A stretch of 64,000 bases of DNA from Adiantum capillus-veneris (GCA_014529385.2 CM043965.1:15068912-15132911); one strand, 5' to 3'. Shown: positions 41,301 to 51,048, counted from the stretch's first letter. The notes: generated by a model not told the origin, from the sequence alone. Numbers and translations are program-made.

Positions 41301-44262
41301 GGAGATATGTCCTTGTTCCCCACATCCAAAACACTTCCCCTCTTTGATGTAGTTGGCTCTCTCCCGAGGAGTGAGCCGCGGTCGTGCATCCTTATCTTTC
41401 TGATCTTGGGGGCTCTTCTTCTTTCTACTTTCATTTTTAGAAGTCTGTTCTGTTTTCTGCGTCACGATCTCATATGTGGGGTAAGTCAAACTACCTGAGT
41501 GTATAGCAAAGCCCTGTTTCGCATGACTCATCAGTTCTTGAATAGAATCTGACTTTTGCTCTAAGCAGTGATCTCGGATCTCCGTAGGAAGTCCCAAGGT
41601 AAACCACTCAATCTGTTCTTTAAACGAGATCTTCTTAAATGAAGAAGCGGGTAGAAAAGAGCTCCAAAATCTCTCGCAATATGCGTCCAAGGTATCTTTC
41701 TTGGTCATCCGGAGATGGTTCCAAGCAGTTTGTATGTCGCGTTCGTATTCCCGAGTCAACCAAGAAGAAATAAACAGTCTTTTAAATTTCAGCCATTTAA
41801 CTGGCGCTTTCTTGTTCAACAGAAAAGTGGACCACCATGTTCGAGCATTTCCCTTGAAGTAAGAGGTAGCCCTCCAAATCTTGGAGTGCTCTGAGTAATG
41901 CCCTCCAGAGAAAGCTATATCAAACTGCCGAATGAAGGCCAAAGCCCTTGAAGCATCTCGGAATCCAGAAAAAGTGTCAAATTTAATTGACTGTCCACTT
42001 CTTTAAATTCTCGAACTTTCTTGCTTTTATCCTCCAGAAAGTCATACTGATTGGCTTTATAGAAATTCTTCTTTTTTGCATAAAATCTATGATCATCGGA
42101 GTCCGAACTATCTGAAGACGAGTCCTTTGCAAAACTGTCAAAAACTAGGCGAAACTTAGGCTTCTTTGCCTTTTTCTTGCCCTTTCCAAAGCTTTGCTTT
42201 TTGCTTCGCTTTTTCCCTTTCCTGTCTTCTTCGCTCGACTCAGAAGAGCTAGAAGAACTGTCAGAAGAAGAAGAAGAAGAAGAAGAAGAAGAAGAACTGG
42301 ATACTCCTTCAAATCTGACATGTTTCTTCTGTTTTCTTGCCGAGGCAAAAGCAGATTGACAACCCAAATAACCCGGGAAGTCAGTTCCTTTCTTTTGCTT
42401 TTTGTCGTGCTTTTTGGCTTTGTTCCTTGCATCAAAAAGCTGGGTAATCCGTGTATCAACCACCTCTTCCAATTCTTGCTATGTAAACATCCTCGGAGTA
42501 TGAGGTTTCTTGAGCGCCGGTTTGAGGGGTGGTTCTGTGGCTTTCTGCCATTGAGAGTGCACTTCGTCGAAGGATGCTTGAGTCAAAAGTTTGGCAAATT
42601 TCGGATCCTTCGCAAGATTGATCATCATCTTTGTCGCATTCTCAACCAATCGTCGACCCTCCATCTCGTCAATCTCCGCCTGAGTAGGCCAAGGCAAGCC
42701 GTACTCCTCGTGAGAATCTTCTTCGTGATCTCTTCCCGCATCCCCAGATGCAGAGGAAGTCAATCGATCTCTTTTTGAATCCGTAAGTGTCACGAGAAAA
42801 AGGATCAGATTTCCCGATAGAAGAGAAATCGGCCTCGCTCTGATACCACTGTAACAAACTTGGACACTCCAAGTCAAGATTCTACCGCGACACAGCAGAG
42901 ATTCACTTCAAAACAGTTCACAGTTCACAATTGATTCGACATGGCCCGGCAGAGTTCCGTGCCTAGAGATATTGGCCCCAAAGACTGGCGCCCCTTTCGG
43001 TATTTCTTTTTGTATTAATTTGTATCTCAAAGTACAAGGAGTGGGAGGGGTCTCATTCTCAGACTCTGCGTCCAAATGCTCTGAGAAGTGGGAACCCTGC
43101 CCATCTATTTATTGATTACAAGGGATGCCAAAAGCAAAGCCCCAAAAAGCTGCCATCTTTTTAAAACAAAGGCTTAAAATAAAGCAAAGCCCAAAAGCCT
43201 CTCCAAAAGCTGGCGTAAGAATTCAGCTGCGTAGAAAAAGCAAGTCTCCGTACAGCTGCCACGTCAGCCCTGCTGCCGCATTCTGCGCCGCAAATTGCGG
43301 AGGTCCGTACGGTTGCCACGTGGCACTGCGGCCAGCCGAAGCGGGTGTGTGTGTGTACAGTGGGGCAGCCACGTCACTAGTTTGTGACATATGGAACGGT
43401 ATGGGGTTGACCACTATGAGTATGGGATGCAACCTCGACCAGAATGTGAAGTTCTTGTGCAGATCCCTCTATGAGGCCAATTGAAACTCTCACCCTGCGA
43501 CTTTACTACTGACACAAGAGGTTAGACTTGCAGGGTAAATGGAAATATAAATTTGCTGCAATGTATGGACTCTCTCAATAAATCTCCTTCCTCAACCATA
43601 ACTTCTGTTGAGTTACAGTGACAGAACTGTTACAAAGAATCAAATAAGGAATACTGTGGCAGGATACAGACAAGTAACGTCAAACCTGGTTAGCGCATCA
43701 AGAACCACCACTGCAATGCCTCGATTATCAAATTTTTCTGTTTTGGGTTTATTTGCTCCCTTTGCATTCATGTCATCATCATAGAATGCTCTTGCCACTA
43801 GCTTCACCAGCCTGCAAATATGATCCAAGAACATAAATTCCCTTACAATGTTGCAAAGAAACAAACCTCCCTCCATATGTTAAATGAATATGAAAATGGC
43901 TCAGGGAAAAACCTCCTTGTTTGGAGTTTTCAAGAGTGAAATCAAGCTGGTGAAAGCTGTGGAAACTAAAACTGTTGGCTATCCATACACAGCATTATAG
44001 AATAGGTACTTACTGAATCCTAATTCTTTAACTTAAAATGGTTGCCAGACCCTGTGACCGTCACCCTGCCGATAGCCACTACAGCAACTACTGAAACAAG
44101 TGGACGTTTGGGAGGAAGGGGGAAAAGAGGTATAGTACTTTTACAACTCCTAGAGCAAACTCATCATCAACAATGAACTTAGGACTTTTTCCCTTCCTCC
44201 TCCAACCATAAAAACCGCAGATAAAGCCCTTACCTGCGAAAAGGTTCAGTGCTTGTGGCCAT
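32369..44262 (-). CDS. TFIIEalpha: Transcription initiation factor IIE subunit alpha
   Basis: The large TFIIE subunit acts in the nucleus in the RNA polymerase II pre-initiation complex, where it recruits and stimulates TFIIH. Ten coding exons join in phase: 44262-44234, 43811-43686, 34594-34474, 34055-33927, 33858-33743, 33664-33481, 33394-33191, 33113-32859, 32791-32629 and 32505-32369, giving 1464 nt and 487 codons with no break. Domains: winged helix (residues 10-110, [23 protein letters not shown]), [12 protein letters not shown], zinc ribbon (about 165-200, CPNSNC then CENC), a charged helix ([11 protein letters not shown]), KVLPPWM, and the acidic C-terminus [10 protein letters not shown]. 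The start MATSTEPF is typical of plant homologues. The exon with the ATG begins at 44293 after an acceptor, so a 5' UTR intron lies upstream. Intron 5 uses a GC donor. Intron 2 is 9.1 kb because of a retrotransposon. The first zinc pair is Cx4C where I expect Cx2C. Confidence 0.95.
35061..35779 (-). repeat. Chromovirus 3' LTR with a nested insertion
   Basis: 719 bp against 540 bp for the other LTR. The difference is explained by the element at 35417-35591 and its 7 bp duplication. Confidence 0.93.
35417..35591. mobile_element. 175 bp MITE in the LTR, 7 bp target duplication
   Basis: It is absent from the partner LTR. CTCCAAA occurs on both sides (35410-35416 and 35592-35598) and once in the empty partner. 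The ends are inversely related: CATGGTTACCAGG inward from the left and CATAGTAACAGGG inward from the right. The interior is built of GGGAACGGGAAC-like units. The 7-8 bp duplication and short imperfect inverted termini suggest a hAT-type MITE. Confidence 0.75.
35780..35793 (-). promoter_or_regulatory. Chromovirus polypurine tract
   Basis: On the minus strand TCAAGAGGGGGGTA directly precedes the 3' LTR; this is the usual primer for plus-strand synthesis. Confidence 0.85.
35780..36363. repeat. 292 bp tandem duplication starting at the polypurine tract
   Basis: Unit 1 is 35780-36071 and unit 2 starts at 36072. Both begin TACCCCCCTCTTGAAAGC, which on the element strand is the polypurine tract next to the 3' LTR, so the element has two such tracts. 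The units differ by a few substitutions and an 8 base indel (CAATCAGT). Confidence 0.85.
36128..37366 (+). mobile_element. Family-B LTR-like segment, copy B1
   Basis: From GTGACACATCCAACCC to just before a primer-site-like TTAGTATCAACGC (37367), this matches B2 at 45111-46294 in the same orientation. It has a TATA box (36438-36445), seven AGCGTTTT motifs between about 36531 and 36760, a pyrimidine-rich R/U5-like region (CTCTCTATCTCTCAGTCTC) and a conserved CATTCATTCCGCTGCACCT near its end. It reads opposite to the surrounding chromovirus. No internal region or second LTR follows, so it may be a solo LTR, a truncated element or an antisense 3' region of the chromovirus family. Confidence 0.5.
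36438..36445 (+). promoter_or_regulatory. TATA box of family-B copy B1
   Basis: TATATAAG follows a conserved block (AAGTGACTTTTGTTGGAAAG, 36391 on) and precedes the AGCGTTTT array, in the same place as in copy B2. Confidence 0.6.
37827..42877 (-). pseudogene. Chromovirus gag-pol, broken by stops and frameshifts
   Basis: Order on the minus strand: gag (42877-41199) with a Ser/Lys-rich spacer, a capsid-like core ([13 protein letters not shown]) and a zinc knuckle [14 protein letters not shown]; protease (41183-41001, [10 protein letters not shown], where Asp-Ser-Gly is usual); reverse transcriptase (40972-39985, [22 protein letters not shown], catalytic FFDD); RNase H (39985-39365, [11 protein letters not shown]); integrase (39325-38329) with an H2C2 finger (CLVCQ) and [16 protein letters not shown]; chromodomain (38189-37827, [15 protein letters not shown]). 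Stops sit near 42480, 40015, 39365, 39320, 38935, 38520 and 38330, and one base is lost near 42000. The integrase catalytic Glu is replaced by Lys (GQSKIANS), so the enzyme would be dead even without the stops. Confidence 0.92.
42837..42848 (-). promoter_or_regulatory. Chromovirus primer binding site, initiator tRNA-Met
   Basis: On the minus strand TGGTATCAGAGC follows the 5' LTR after one base. It marks the 5' end of the internal region. Confidence 0.92.
42850..43389 (-). repeat. Chromovirus 5' LTR
   Basis: 540 bp, bounded by TGTAACA and GTGACA as read on the plus strand, next to the target duplication TATGG. It lacks the MITE present in the other LTR. Confidence 0.93.
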
Positions 44263-44299
44263 ACTTGAGAGTCTATTATCTCATCTATCGGGAACTGAA

Positions 44300-44441
44300 A
44301 CACAAAAGAATAAAAATCAAAGGGTTGGATGGATGAATTATTGTACACCCTAGCTGCTCAAGAAAATATGTAAAAATGCATATATTATGCTTCTTTGTTG
44401 AGATTAAAACTGATGCACTACAAAATCACGCACGGCCAATA

Positions 44442-44499
<58 letters not shown>

Positions 44500-44574
44500 A
44501 TTACATAAAATCAACCATAGGTCCATATAAAAGAAATTGGGAAAAACCCTGAAAGGTATACAAGGAGATCATGG
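44300..44574. other. Region upstream of TFIIE-alpha with a (CT)n array
   Basis: A CT array of about 47 bases (44449-44495) lies 150-200 bases upstream of the first visible TFIIE-alpha exon. The region should contain the 5' UTR intron and perhaps the promoter; I could not locate the transcription start. Confidence 0.5.
44449..44495. repeat. (CT)n microsatellite
   Basis: Perfect CT run of about 47 bases. Confidence 0.97.
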
Positions 44575-44779
44575 GGAAAAATCCCAAATCAAACCACAGG
44601 AAATATATAGTGATAAAGATACTTGAATCAGGTCGTGAAGACTATGTTAAGACTTACACCACTCTACTGCTTCACATAGGGAAAAATCCCAAACCACAAG
44701 AAATATATAGTGATAAAGATACTTGAATCAGGTCGTAAAGACTATGTTAAGACTTACACCACACTACTGCTTCACATAG
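44575..44779. repeat. Tandem duplication, period about 103 bp
   Basis: 44575-44678 and 44679-44779 both run GGAAAAATCCC to TTCACATA, with the shared block TATATAGTGATAAAGATACT. They differ by a few substitutions and one short indel, so the duplication is fairly recent. Confidence 0.85.
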
Positions 44780-44790
44780 GTCTAGGGAAT

Positions 44791-45059
44791 ACTTGTATGG
44801 CTAGTATGTCTCCGAGCTGGCCACTCACTGCATTGTCCGGGCGCCCACTTCTGGACCGGCCGGCCACCTTGTCTGGGCGCCCTCATATTTCATTTATTTC
44901 TTGTTGGGTCGTGGGGGGATTTTTTAGGCATTGCCCTACCTCCCCTTGGGGACTTGTTGGGGTACCCACTTCCATTATCTGATCATTGTACGGGTCTTCT
45001 TGTTTTGGTAGTCAGTGGGGGGCTGATCGCCCCCTCTTCCCTACACACCAGCGTTTTTG

Positions 45060-45063
<4 letters not shown>
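44791..45063 (+). repeat. Repeat R, first copy
   Basis: From ACTTGTATGGCTAGTATGTC to ACACACCAGC, matched by 47464-47745 in the same orientation. Both copies run into a long CT array at their right end. The sequence is GC-rich with CCGGGCGCCC and CTTGTTGGGTCGTGGGGG blocks and has no coding potential. Confidence 0.75.

Positions 45064-45110
<47 letters not shown>
45064..45110. repeat. (CT)n microsatellite
   Basis: Perfect CT run between repeat R and family-B copy B2. Confidence 0.97.
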
Positions 45111-45115
<5 letters not shown>

Positions 45116-45421
45116 CCATCCAACCCTATGTGTCCGTGGACAAGCTACAGCACGACAAGGGTTCAGTTCAGTCAAGTCAGTCTAGAATAGGAAGTGATCT
45201 AGCACTTTTGTGAGTCTGTTCGCAGACCGTGCATGTCCAGACACTTCGTGTAGATGCATATCCTCTAGTTGCACTCAGCATGATCATAAGCATTCCCATC
45301 AGAATCCTTCAGGGGAATTTTCCAGTGCATTTAGCCTATTTTTCCTATTTTTGACATTTTTCACTTATTATTTTTAAGTGACTTTTGTTGGAAAGTAGGT
45401 AGGGCAATTTTGCTAAGTTTG

Positions 45422-45429
45422 TATATAAG
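45422..45429 (+). promoter_or_regulatory. TATA box of family-B copy B2
   Basis: TATATAAG in the same conserved context as in copy B1. Confidence 0.6.
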
Positions 45430-46216
45430 CAAACCTAGCGCCAGCACTTTCTGGCAGAAGAGGCAGCAGGAGCACCAGTGCTCAACAAGCAACTTCTCAG
45501 CAAGAACCTTGGTGGCGTTTTCTCCTCCAAGCAAAGGAACCCTATCCCTAGCGTTTTCATCAACAAGCAGCTAGCGCCAGAAGATTTCAGCCTTGGCGTT
45601 TTTCATCCTAGCTTCACCGCCAGACAGTCCCAGCCAACTAGCATTTTGCCTCCAAGAATCCATCGCCATAGATCACCATCCTTGCCTGGCGTTTTCAGCA
45701 TATCAGGATCGCCCTCAACCCTGGCGTTTTCAGCAGATAAAGACCAGCAATTTTCAGCCATTAAGAACCAACCATATCAGCGTTTTTAGGAGCAGATTCT
45801 TCAGCGATTTCAGCCAGCAGAATTCAGCCTATCAGCGTTTTTGGACAGCCGATAAAGAGTAGCAGATTTCAGCCATAGCGTCAGTCTCGCCATCCCCGTT
45901 GTCGACATCGATCTAGCCTAAACTTGCATCAGTCACATGCATTCAGTTTGTACCAGTTTGTGCAATTAATAGTAGACCACTCTCGCCGACGAGAGTGGGG
46001 CCTTCGGAGGAGGGTTTTACGTCTCTGGTGTCGTATTCTCTTCTCTCTCTATCTCTCAGTCTCATACACTTGCACGCACCGTGTCCATTCACTTTGTTAA
46101 GATCATTGCACTCTCTCATTAAGAACGGAAGGCTCTCCCTTCCATAAGAACAAAAAGGAACCTTGAGCATACTATGGAGCACTCATCTTGAGAAAGAACA
46201 ACATTCATTCCGCTGC

Positions 46217-46218
<2 letters not shown>

Positions 46219-46274
<56 letters not shown>
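46219..46274. repeat. (CT)n microsatellite
   Basis: Perfect CT run of about 56 bases inside the 3' end of copy B2; copy B1 has TTACAAAAACAG at this place. Confidence 0.97.
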
Positions 46275-46277
<3 letters not shown>

Positions 46278-46294
46278 GCGTACACGCACTCACA

Positions 46295-47463
46295 TGGTAT
46301 CAACAGCTTCAGTTCTCGATGATCCAATGCGCATACTCGCATCAGGTACTCCTCCCATGATCAGATCAGCCAGCGTTTTTTGCATCGGCCAAGCAAGCGC
46401 AGAAAAAGGAGCTTTTTTGTCGCGCAGGACCTCACCTCAACTTGCATTTTTGCATTCAAACCTGGCGTTTTGCATTCTGGCTGCCAGCGCTGGCCTATTT
46501 GGGCCTTTTCATTGTGGAAAATCCCTCTCCTCTATTTGTGTTTTTAAACCAGATCTGGCATTTTCGTCAGGCTGCAGCGTTTTTGAAGCAGAGGAGGGGA
46601 GAGCGCTATGCCCATTCCAATCTTGCCTTTCCACACCGGCTGGCACCGGTGCCTTGCTAGTCCTGTTCCTCTTCAGATCATCAAATTTCAGCCACCTACC
46701 ACTGCTATTTTTCTCTGTTTTCAGCCATCTGACGACTGTGCACTCTGAGATAAACCCTCAATACACCCTCTGCACCGCTCCGGACCATGCCGGGAGCGTA
46801 CAAGCACGCTGAAAATTGCTGGGCAGCAGCGTTTTCATCACCTCGCAGTTGCGTTTTTGGGTGGACAGCAGCCACTTGGCTTGTGTTTTTTACAAAGGAT
46901 GAAGTTACCTCCTGCCAAGACACCATCCGATGGTCGTCCATGCGGTCTCTCAGTAACTGCTGCAGTACACAGTATCTTCAACATCGGCTTGATCATCTAC
47001 GGGTGTACGATCCTTGGAAGATCCATTCATTCCAAGCATCATTCGGCGGTTGCGCACTCCAGAGGGGGTGGTGACTTGTGGTTTGCTATGGACACACCTA
47101 TGCACTCCTTAGAGGAGTTCGCACGAGATATGGCCATGCTCATGGCATATGGGATTCCAAGTCCCGACATTCCCAGAGAGGACACCACCATCATCACTTG
47201 CTTACACAGGAACATCTACATGGACTTAGGGAGAGGATCTTAGTTTTCTTCTTGAACAGTTTCATTGCTTGATCTACAGACTAGAGTGGAACTTCAGTGC
47301 TTTGGACTTCTTGGAGAGTTTACCCGCGAGATGCGGGAGATCACGCATCCCGCGACTACATCTAGAGTCACCCAGTGTAGTTGCTCTTCTATACTCCTGA
47401 TCATTTGGATTGCTACCTTTACAGTTTCTTACACTCACCCTCGGTAACCTTACAACAGGCTTT
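46295..47463 (+). other. Presumed internal region of the B2 element, non-coding
   Basis: No retroelement protein is seen. It carries further AGCGTTTT-type motifs at about 46371, 46462, 46576, 46829 and 46850. The ORFs here (for example 46294-46812) follow the T-rich motif and have no recognisable product. Confidence 0.4.
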
Positions 47464-47741
47464 ACTTGTACGGCTAGTATGTCTCCCGACTGGCCACCCA
47501 CTGCATTGTCCGGCCGCCCACTTCTGGGCCGGCTGCCCACCTTGTCCGGGCACCCTCGCCCTCACATTGCATTTATTTCTTGTTGGGTCGTGGGGGATTT
47601 TTCTAGGCATTGCCCTACCTCCCCTTGGGCACTTATTTATGGGGCCGGGGGGGTACCCACTTCCATAATCTGATCATTGTACGGGTCTTCTTGTTCTGGT
47701 AGTGAGTGGAAGGTTGATCGCCCCCTCTTCCCTACACACCA

Positions 47742-47745
<4 letters not shown>
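47464..47745 (+). repeat. Repeat R, second copy
   Basis: Matches 44791-45063 with scattered substitutions and short indels (an extra CGCCCTCA near 47548 and a changed segment near 47630). It is followed by a CT array like the first copy, after which the sequences differ. Confidence 0.75.

Positions 47746-47824
<79 letters not shown>
47745..47824. repeat. (CT)n microsatellite
   Basis: Perfect CT run of about 80 bases. Confidence 0.97.
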
Positions 47825-47827
<3 letters not shown>

Positions 47828-49129
47828 CACGGTGATCAAGTCTACACAAATTTGCCCGAAGTTGTCCACCTTAGGCGATGTAGCGAAAACCACAAATTCC
47901 AATGTTGGGTATTTGACTGATATAAAGCATCCGCTGTAAAAACCTCCTATAGTGGATGCTTTTACCAGCCAAGGGATTGTAAACCCCTAGGCCGTGCCAC
48001 CAAAATCATCCGCATCCACTTCTTGATGATGTACTCCAAAAAGTATGTGGATCTACCACACAACCAAACTATAAGAGAGGCAAGAGGGACGGTGGACCCA
48101 CTCGCTGTCCACCTCAAAGCCAAGGGAAGGTACCAAGATGCACAACTCTCTGACCAAAACAATTTCCCTAAGGCCTCTCTAAACTGACTCTCAAATAAAT
48201 CTGCAAATTGTTGTTCATTAATTAGAGTGGGCCTCCATGATGGCTTCATGACATGGGGAACAATTGCATGGTTTTGCAATTTTTGGGGTCACACACCTTT
48301 TTTCAGTGCTTGTCGACAGATCCAGTCTTCATTCTTACTTCCCTAGGATATAGACCGGGCACTCTACAAATGATCCTAGATGGGGGTCACCAGTTGTACT
48401 TCTACCAGCAGGACAGTTTTCACTACGATATGTAGCATCACACTTTGGATCATGTGGAAGCATCGACGTGCTCACATTCTGGGCACACAGTCCTCTCCTA
48501 CATCCACCATTCGACAGCCATTTGAACTAAGCTGCTACATACTCTTCGTCGTCAATGGGATTCTTTAGCCGGCCCCTCCAGAGTAGCGGAGTAGTGTAGA
48601 TGCACCTTTCTTCACACATGGGCGAGATTGTCAGATCTTTTCAGCCGGGATCATGCTTACATCAAATGGCACTATGCATCTATTAGAGTTCACGCATCTC
48701 TCTTGGTTCGTCCAGTCGGTTCCAGTTTCTCCCAAGGACAGGTGTTAGGGAGTGAGGGCTGTTCTGTGGCTATGCGGAGCCAGTGTAAGGTAGGTTTCTC
48801 ATGACGGGTTGTGTCTAGCCATGTTTAGCCGTGGGTTTTGGCTCGGTTCCATGGCCATTAGGCTCCTGCAGACTCAGGATATTTTCCCCAGCCTTGCAGG
48901 CATTTTTCCCACTTTCCAGTTGCCCTTGGTGTTCTCTTTTCCCTATTTTTCTCATTTACCAAGTCGTGGGGGCTCATGAATAGATGGCCGACCTGGGATC
49001 TGGGGGGTATAGAGTGTAGGCAAGGGCATACTACATAGGAGGCAGTCAATGTACACACGCTCTGTGTTGTAGATGGGTGCTGAGGAGGGCATCTTGCCCA
49101 CCGTTTCCTTCCCCAATCGGTGTGTCACG
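47825..49129. other. Non-coding stretch
   Basis: No supported gene. The ORFs at 47962-48279 (minus) and 48253-48435 (plus) show no motif. No repeat boundaries could be found. Confidence 0.4.
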
Positions 49130-50105
49130 TGCAGCAGAAGAGAATAAGGATTTGCTCGGATCTAGTACTCCGCACACAAACACAAGGGACACTTTACTTC
49201 ACTTGAAAGAACTGAACTAAATTGAAAGAAAGAGAGAGACGATAGAGAGAAAAGAGACGACACAAGCATGTCGGGTCCCTACCCTCAAGGGCCCCCTTGC
49301 TCTGTTGCCAGAGCAAGTACTTTCTTTATTCTTGCACAATGTTGCTACAATGACTAAATGCTGAGATGCTAATGCTAATGGGTACTGATGCTACTCATGC
49401 TGGGTATTGAGGTACTGAAGGGGTACTGAGGTACTAAAGGGGACTATGTCGAAAACGATGATGTCGACGACGGGTAATGAGGGTTCTATGTCAAAGACGG
49501 GGAGCCTGGAGGTCGACGACGAGGTCTATGTCGAAGACGAGGTATTAAGGGTCTTCGTCGAGTATGACGAAGTCGACGACAGTACTATGTTGAAGACGGT
49601 GATGTCGACGACAGGTACTACTGGTCTATGTCGACGACGACGATGGTGACTGTGACGATGACGACGATGGTGACTGTGACGATGACGACGATGGTGTCAT
49701 CGTCAAGTCCAGGACTGCAATGATGATGACGAAGGTGTCATCGTCAAGATAGGGATCTGCAATGACGATGGCGATGGTGTCATCGTCAAGATAGGGACTT
49801 CGACGACAATGATAATGGTGTCGACGACGACGGCGTCAAGGCTAAAAACTGAAAACGTTGGGCTGTCTGCTGAAATCTGAAAACGCCAGGCTGATCTAGG
49901 TCTTCTTCTTGTTGAGAAAACCCTAGGGCTCCTGCTAAGGTGCTGCTTGCCTGCTGGGTGCCTGCCTCCTTGTGTCCCTGCTACTTCTAAGTGCCCAATG
50001 GGTTTCTTTTATAGATCTTTAGCAATTTGCCCTACCTACTTTTCCAACAAACTTACAAAAAGAATTCCAAAAGTCACTTTTAATAAAATGACTTATAAGA
50101 GGTGG
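49130..50105 (-). mobile_element. Family-B LTR-like segment, copy B3, inverted and diverged
   Basis: On the minus strand it repeats the family-B order: AAGTGACTTTTGGAATTC, TTGTTGGAAAAGTAGGTAGG, then AGCGTTTT-like motifs (near 49895 and 49855), a long GAC/GTC-rich part, a CTCTGGCAACAGAG hairpin near 49305 and a pyrimidine-rich tail. The GTC part (49437-49830) is much longer than the matching short GTCGTC stretches of B1 and B2. It is a distant relative rather than a recent copy. Confidence 0.5.
49437..49830. repeat. Degenerate GAC/GAT trinucleotide array
   Basis: Repeats of GTCGACGAC, GACGATGACGACGATGGTG and GTGTCATCGTCAAG in irregular order. One sub-block of about 30 bases near 49637-49690 is repeated exactly. 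The Asp/Glu/Val-rich ORF at 49446-49649 is a by-product. Confidence 0.8.
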
Positions 50106-51048
50106 TTCACGTGGTAGAATGCTTGCATGATGAAATGACTGTTCTTGTGCAAGAGAAGGTATGCAACTATGACTGGCCTGGACATGCACGCCCGGCTAGA
50201 GGCTCACAAAGTGCCAGGCTCAGTCCTAAGCTAAGACTCATGCTAGACTATGGCAGAAGTGCGCACGTGACACTGTCACAAATTGCTTCTGTACTGATTT
50301 CTATAAAATGCGATGGCAGCTTTTGGTGCTTTTGGGGCCAAATAGTTTTGAGTCTGAATTTTTTCATGCAAACTACTTTTCATAGACCAAGGGCCTTTAA
50401 ATATGTGCAGAGGGCTCAGTCTCTGGCACTCTTTCGGGTGAACATGAAGAGCGCGAGTATCGACATTGTACTGAGTTCAAGTAATATAAAGAAATACCGA
50501 AAGGGGCGTCAAGGTTTGGGACTAGTACTCTCAAGGGTGGAATTCCGCCACTCCGTGCTGCATGTGCTCTCTCTCTCTTTCGACTCACTTGTTATTGAAA
50601 TGCTAAAAGTCTGTTCAGTCTGTTCTTTTCCGTTGGCACATTGCCCGTCCCGTGAGTAACAGCCAGAGGCCAGCACTCAACCCTAGCATTTTTTAAGGGC
50701 AACAGACGCAGAGTTTGGTCATCCTCCTACGATGCACCAGCCCCTCATGGCAGCCTTGTGATCACATATGCAGTGGTAGGGATTCTCATCCGAGATCCAG
50801 ATCCACATCGAGATCTAGCCAGGAGGAGATGCACCAAATCTATGCTCTCACAGCATGTTGGAGGTAATTTACATGTGTCAACCATGTCAGTGGTCTCATG
50901 TGCACGAGAAGTTGGCAGTGTCAGTAGCAATAGCAGTCGCAGTCGCAGTCGCAGTTGTATGCACCTCGGGTCTTATCCCAGTGGCATGTCAGTTCTATGC
51001 AAGACCACTTGGTCACTTGTATAAGCAGCTTGTTATTAGCATGGATAG

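Larger units (their letters stand above)
35061..43389 (-). mobile_element. Full-length Ty3-gypsy chromovirus inside a host intron
   Basis: LTRs are at 35061-35779 (3') and 42850-43389 (5'). Both start TGTAACA and end GTGACA on the plus strand, and the element is flanked by the 5 bp duplication TATGG (35056-35060, 43390-43394). A tRNA-iMet primer site, a polypurine tract, gag, protease, reverse transcriptase, RNase H, integrase and a chromodomain occur in chromovirus order on the minus strand. The two LTRs differ by a 175 bp secondary insertion and by substitutions that are, over the first 340 bases, about 17 transitions and no transversion by eye. About 1.3 kb near the 3' end is a family-B LTR-like segment. 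Coding capacity is lost by stops and frameshifts. Confidence 0.95.
34595..43685 (-). other. TFIIE-alpha intron 2, enlarged by a retrotransposon
   Basis: The donor (CAG|GTTTGA, exon end 43686) and acceptor (CTGACAG, exon start 34594) are intact and split one Arg codon. Of 9091 bases, 8329 are the chromovirus and 5 the extra target copy, leaving an original intron of about 757 bases. The element is antisense-neutral to the host: its coding strand is the same minus strand as the gene. Confidence 0.93.
45111..46294 (+). mobile_element. Family-B LTR-like segment, copy B2
   Basis: Homologous to B1 over its length: GTGACCCATCCAACCC at the start, TATA box at 45422-45429, seven (A/G)GCGTTTT motifs between 45514 and 45844, a hairpin-forming CTCTCGCCGACGAGAG near 45973, a pyrimidine-rich stretch, and CATTCATTCCGCTGCACCT. 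A CT array (46219-46274) follows, and then TGGTATCAACAGC at 46295, which resembles a tRNA-Met primer site. This supports reading the segment as a 5' LTR. The sequence after it has no gag or pol, so the element was non-autonomous or is badly decayed. Confidence 0.55.

Noticed and set aside
42177-42778. Plus-strand ORFs opposite gag with Arg or Glu runs
   Set aside because: They are the antisense of the serine-rich spacer of the chromovirus gag.
44088-44348. 86-codon minus-strand ORF upstream of TFIIE-alpha as a separate gene
   Set aside because: It is a different frame over the 5' UTR and first coding exon; the ATG at 44262 followed by a GT donor at 44233 gives the correct TFIIE-alpha start.
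50103-50170. tRNA-Gly-like start (TGGTTCACGTGGTAGAATGC), possible tRNA gene or SINE head
   Set aside because: No T-arm or B box at the expected distance and no cloverleaf could be folded.
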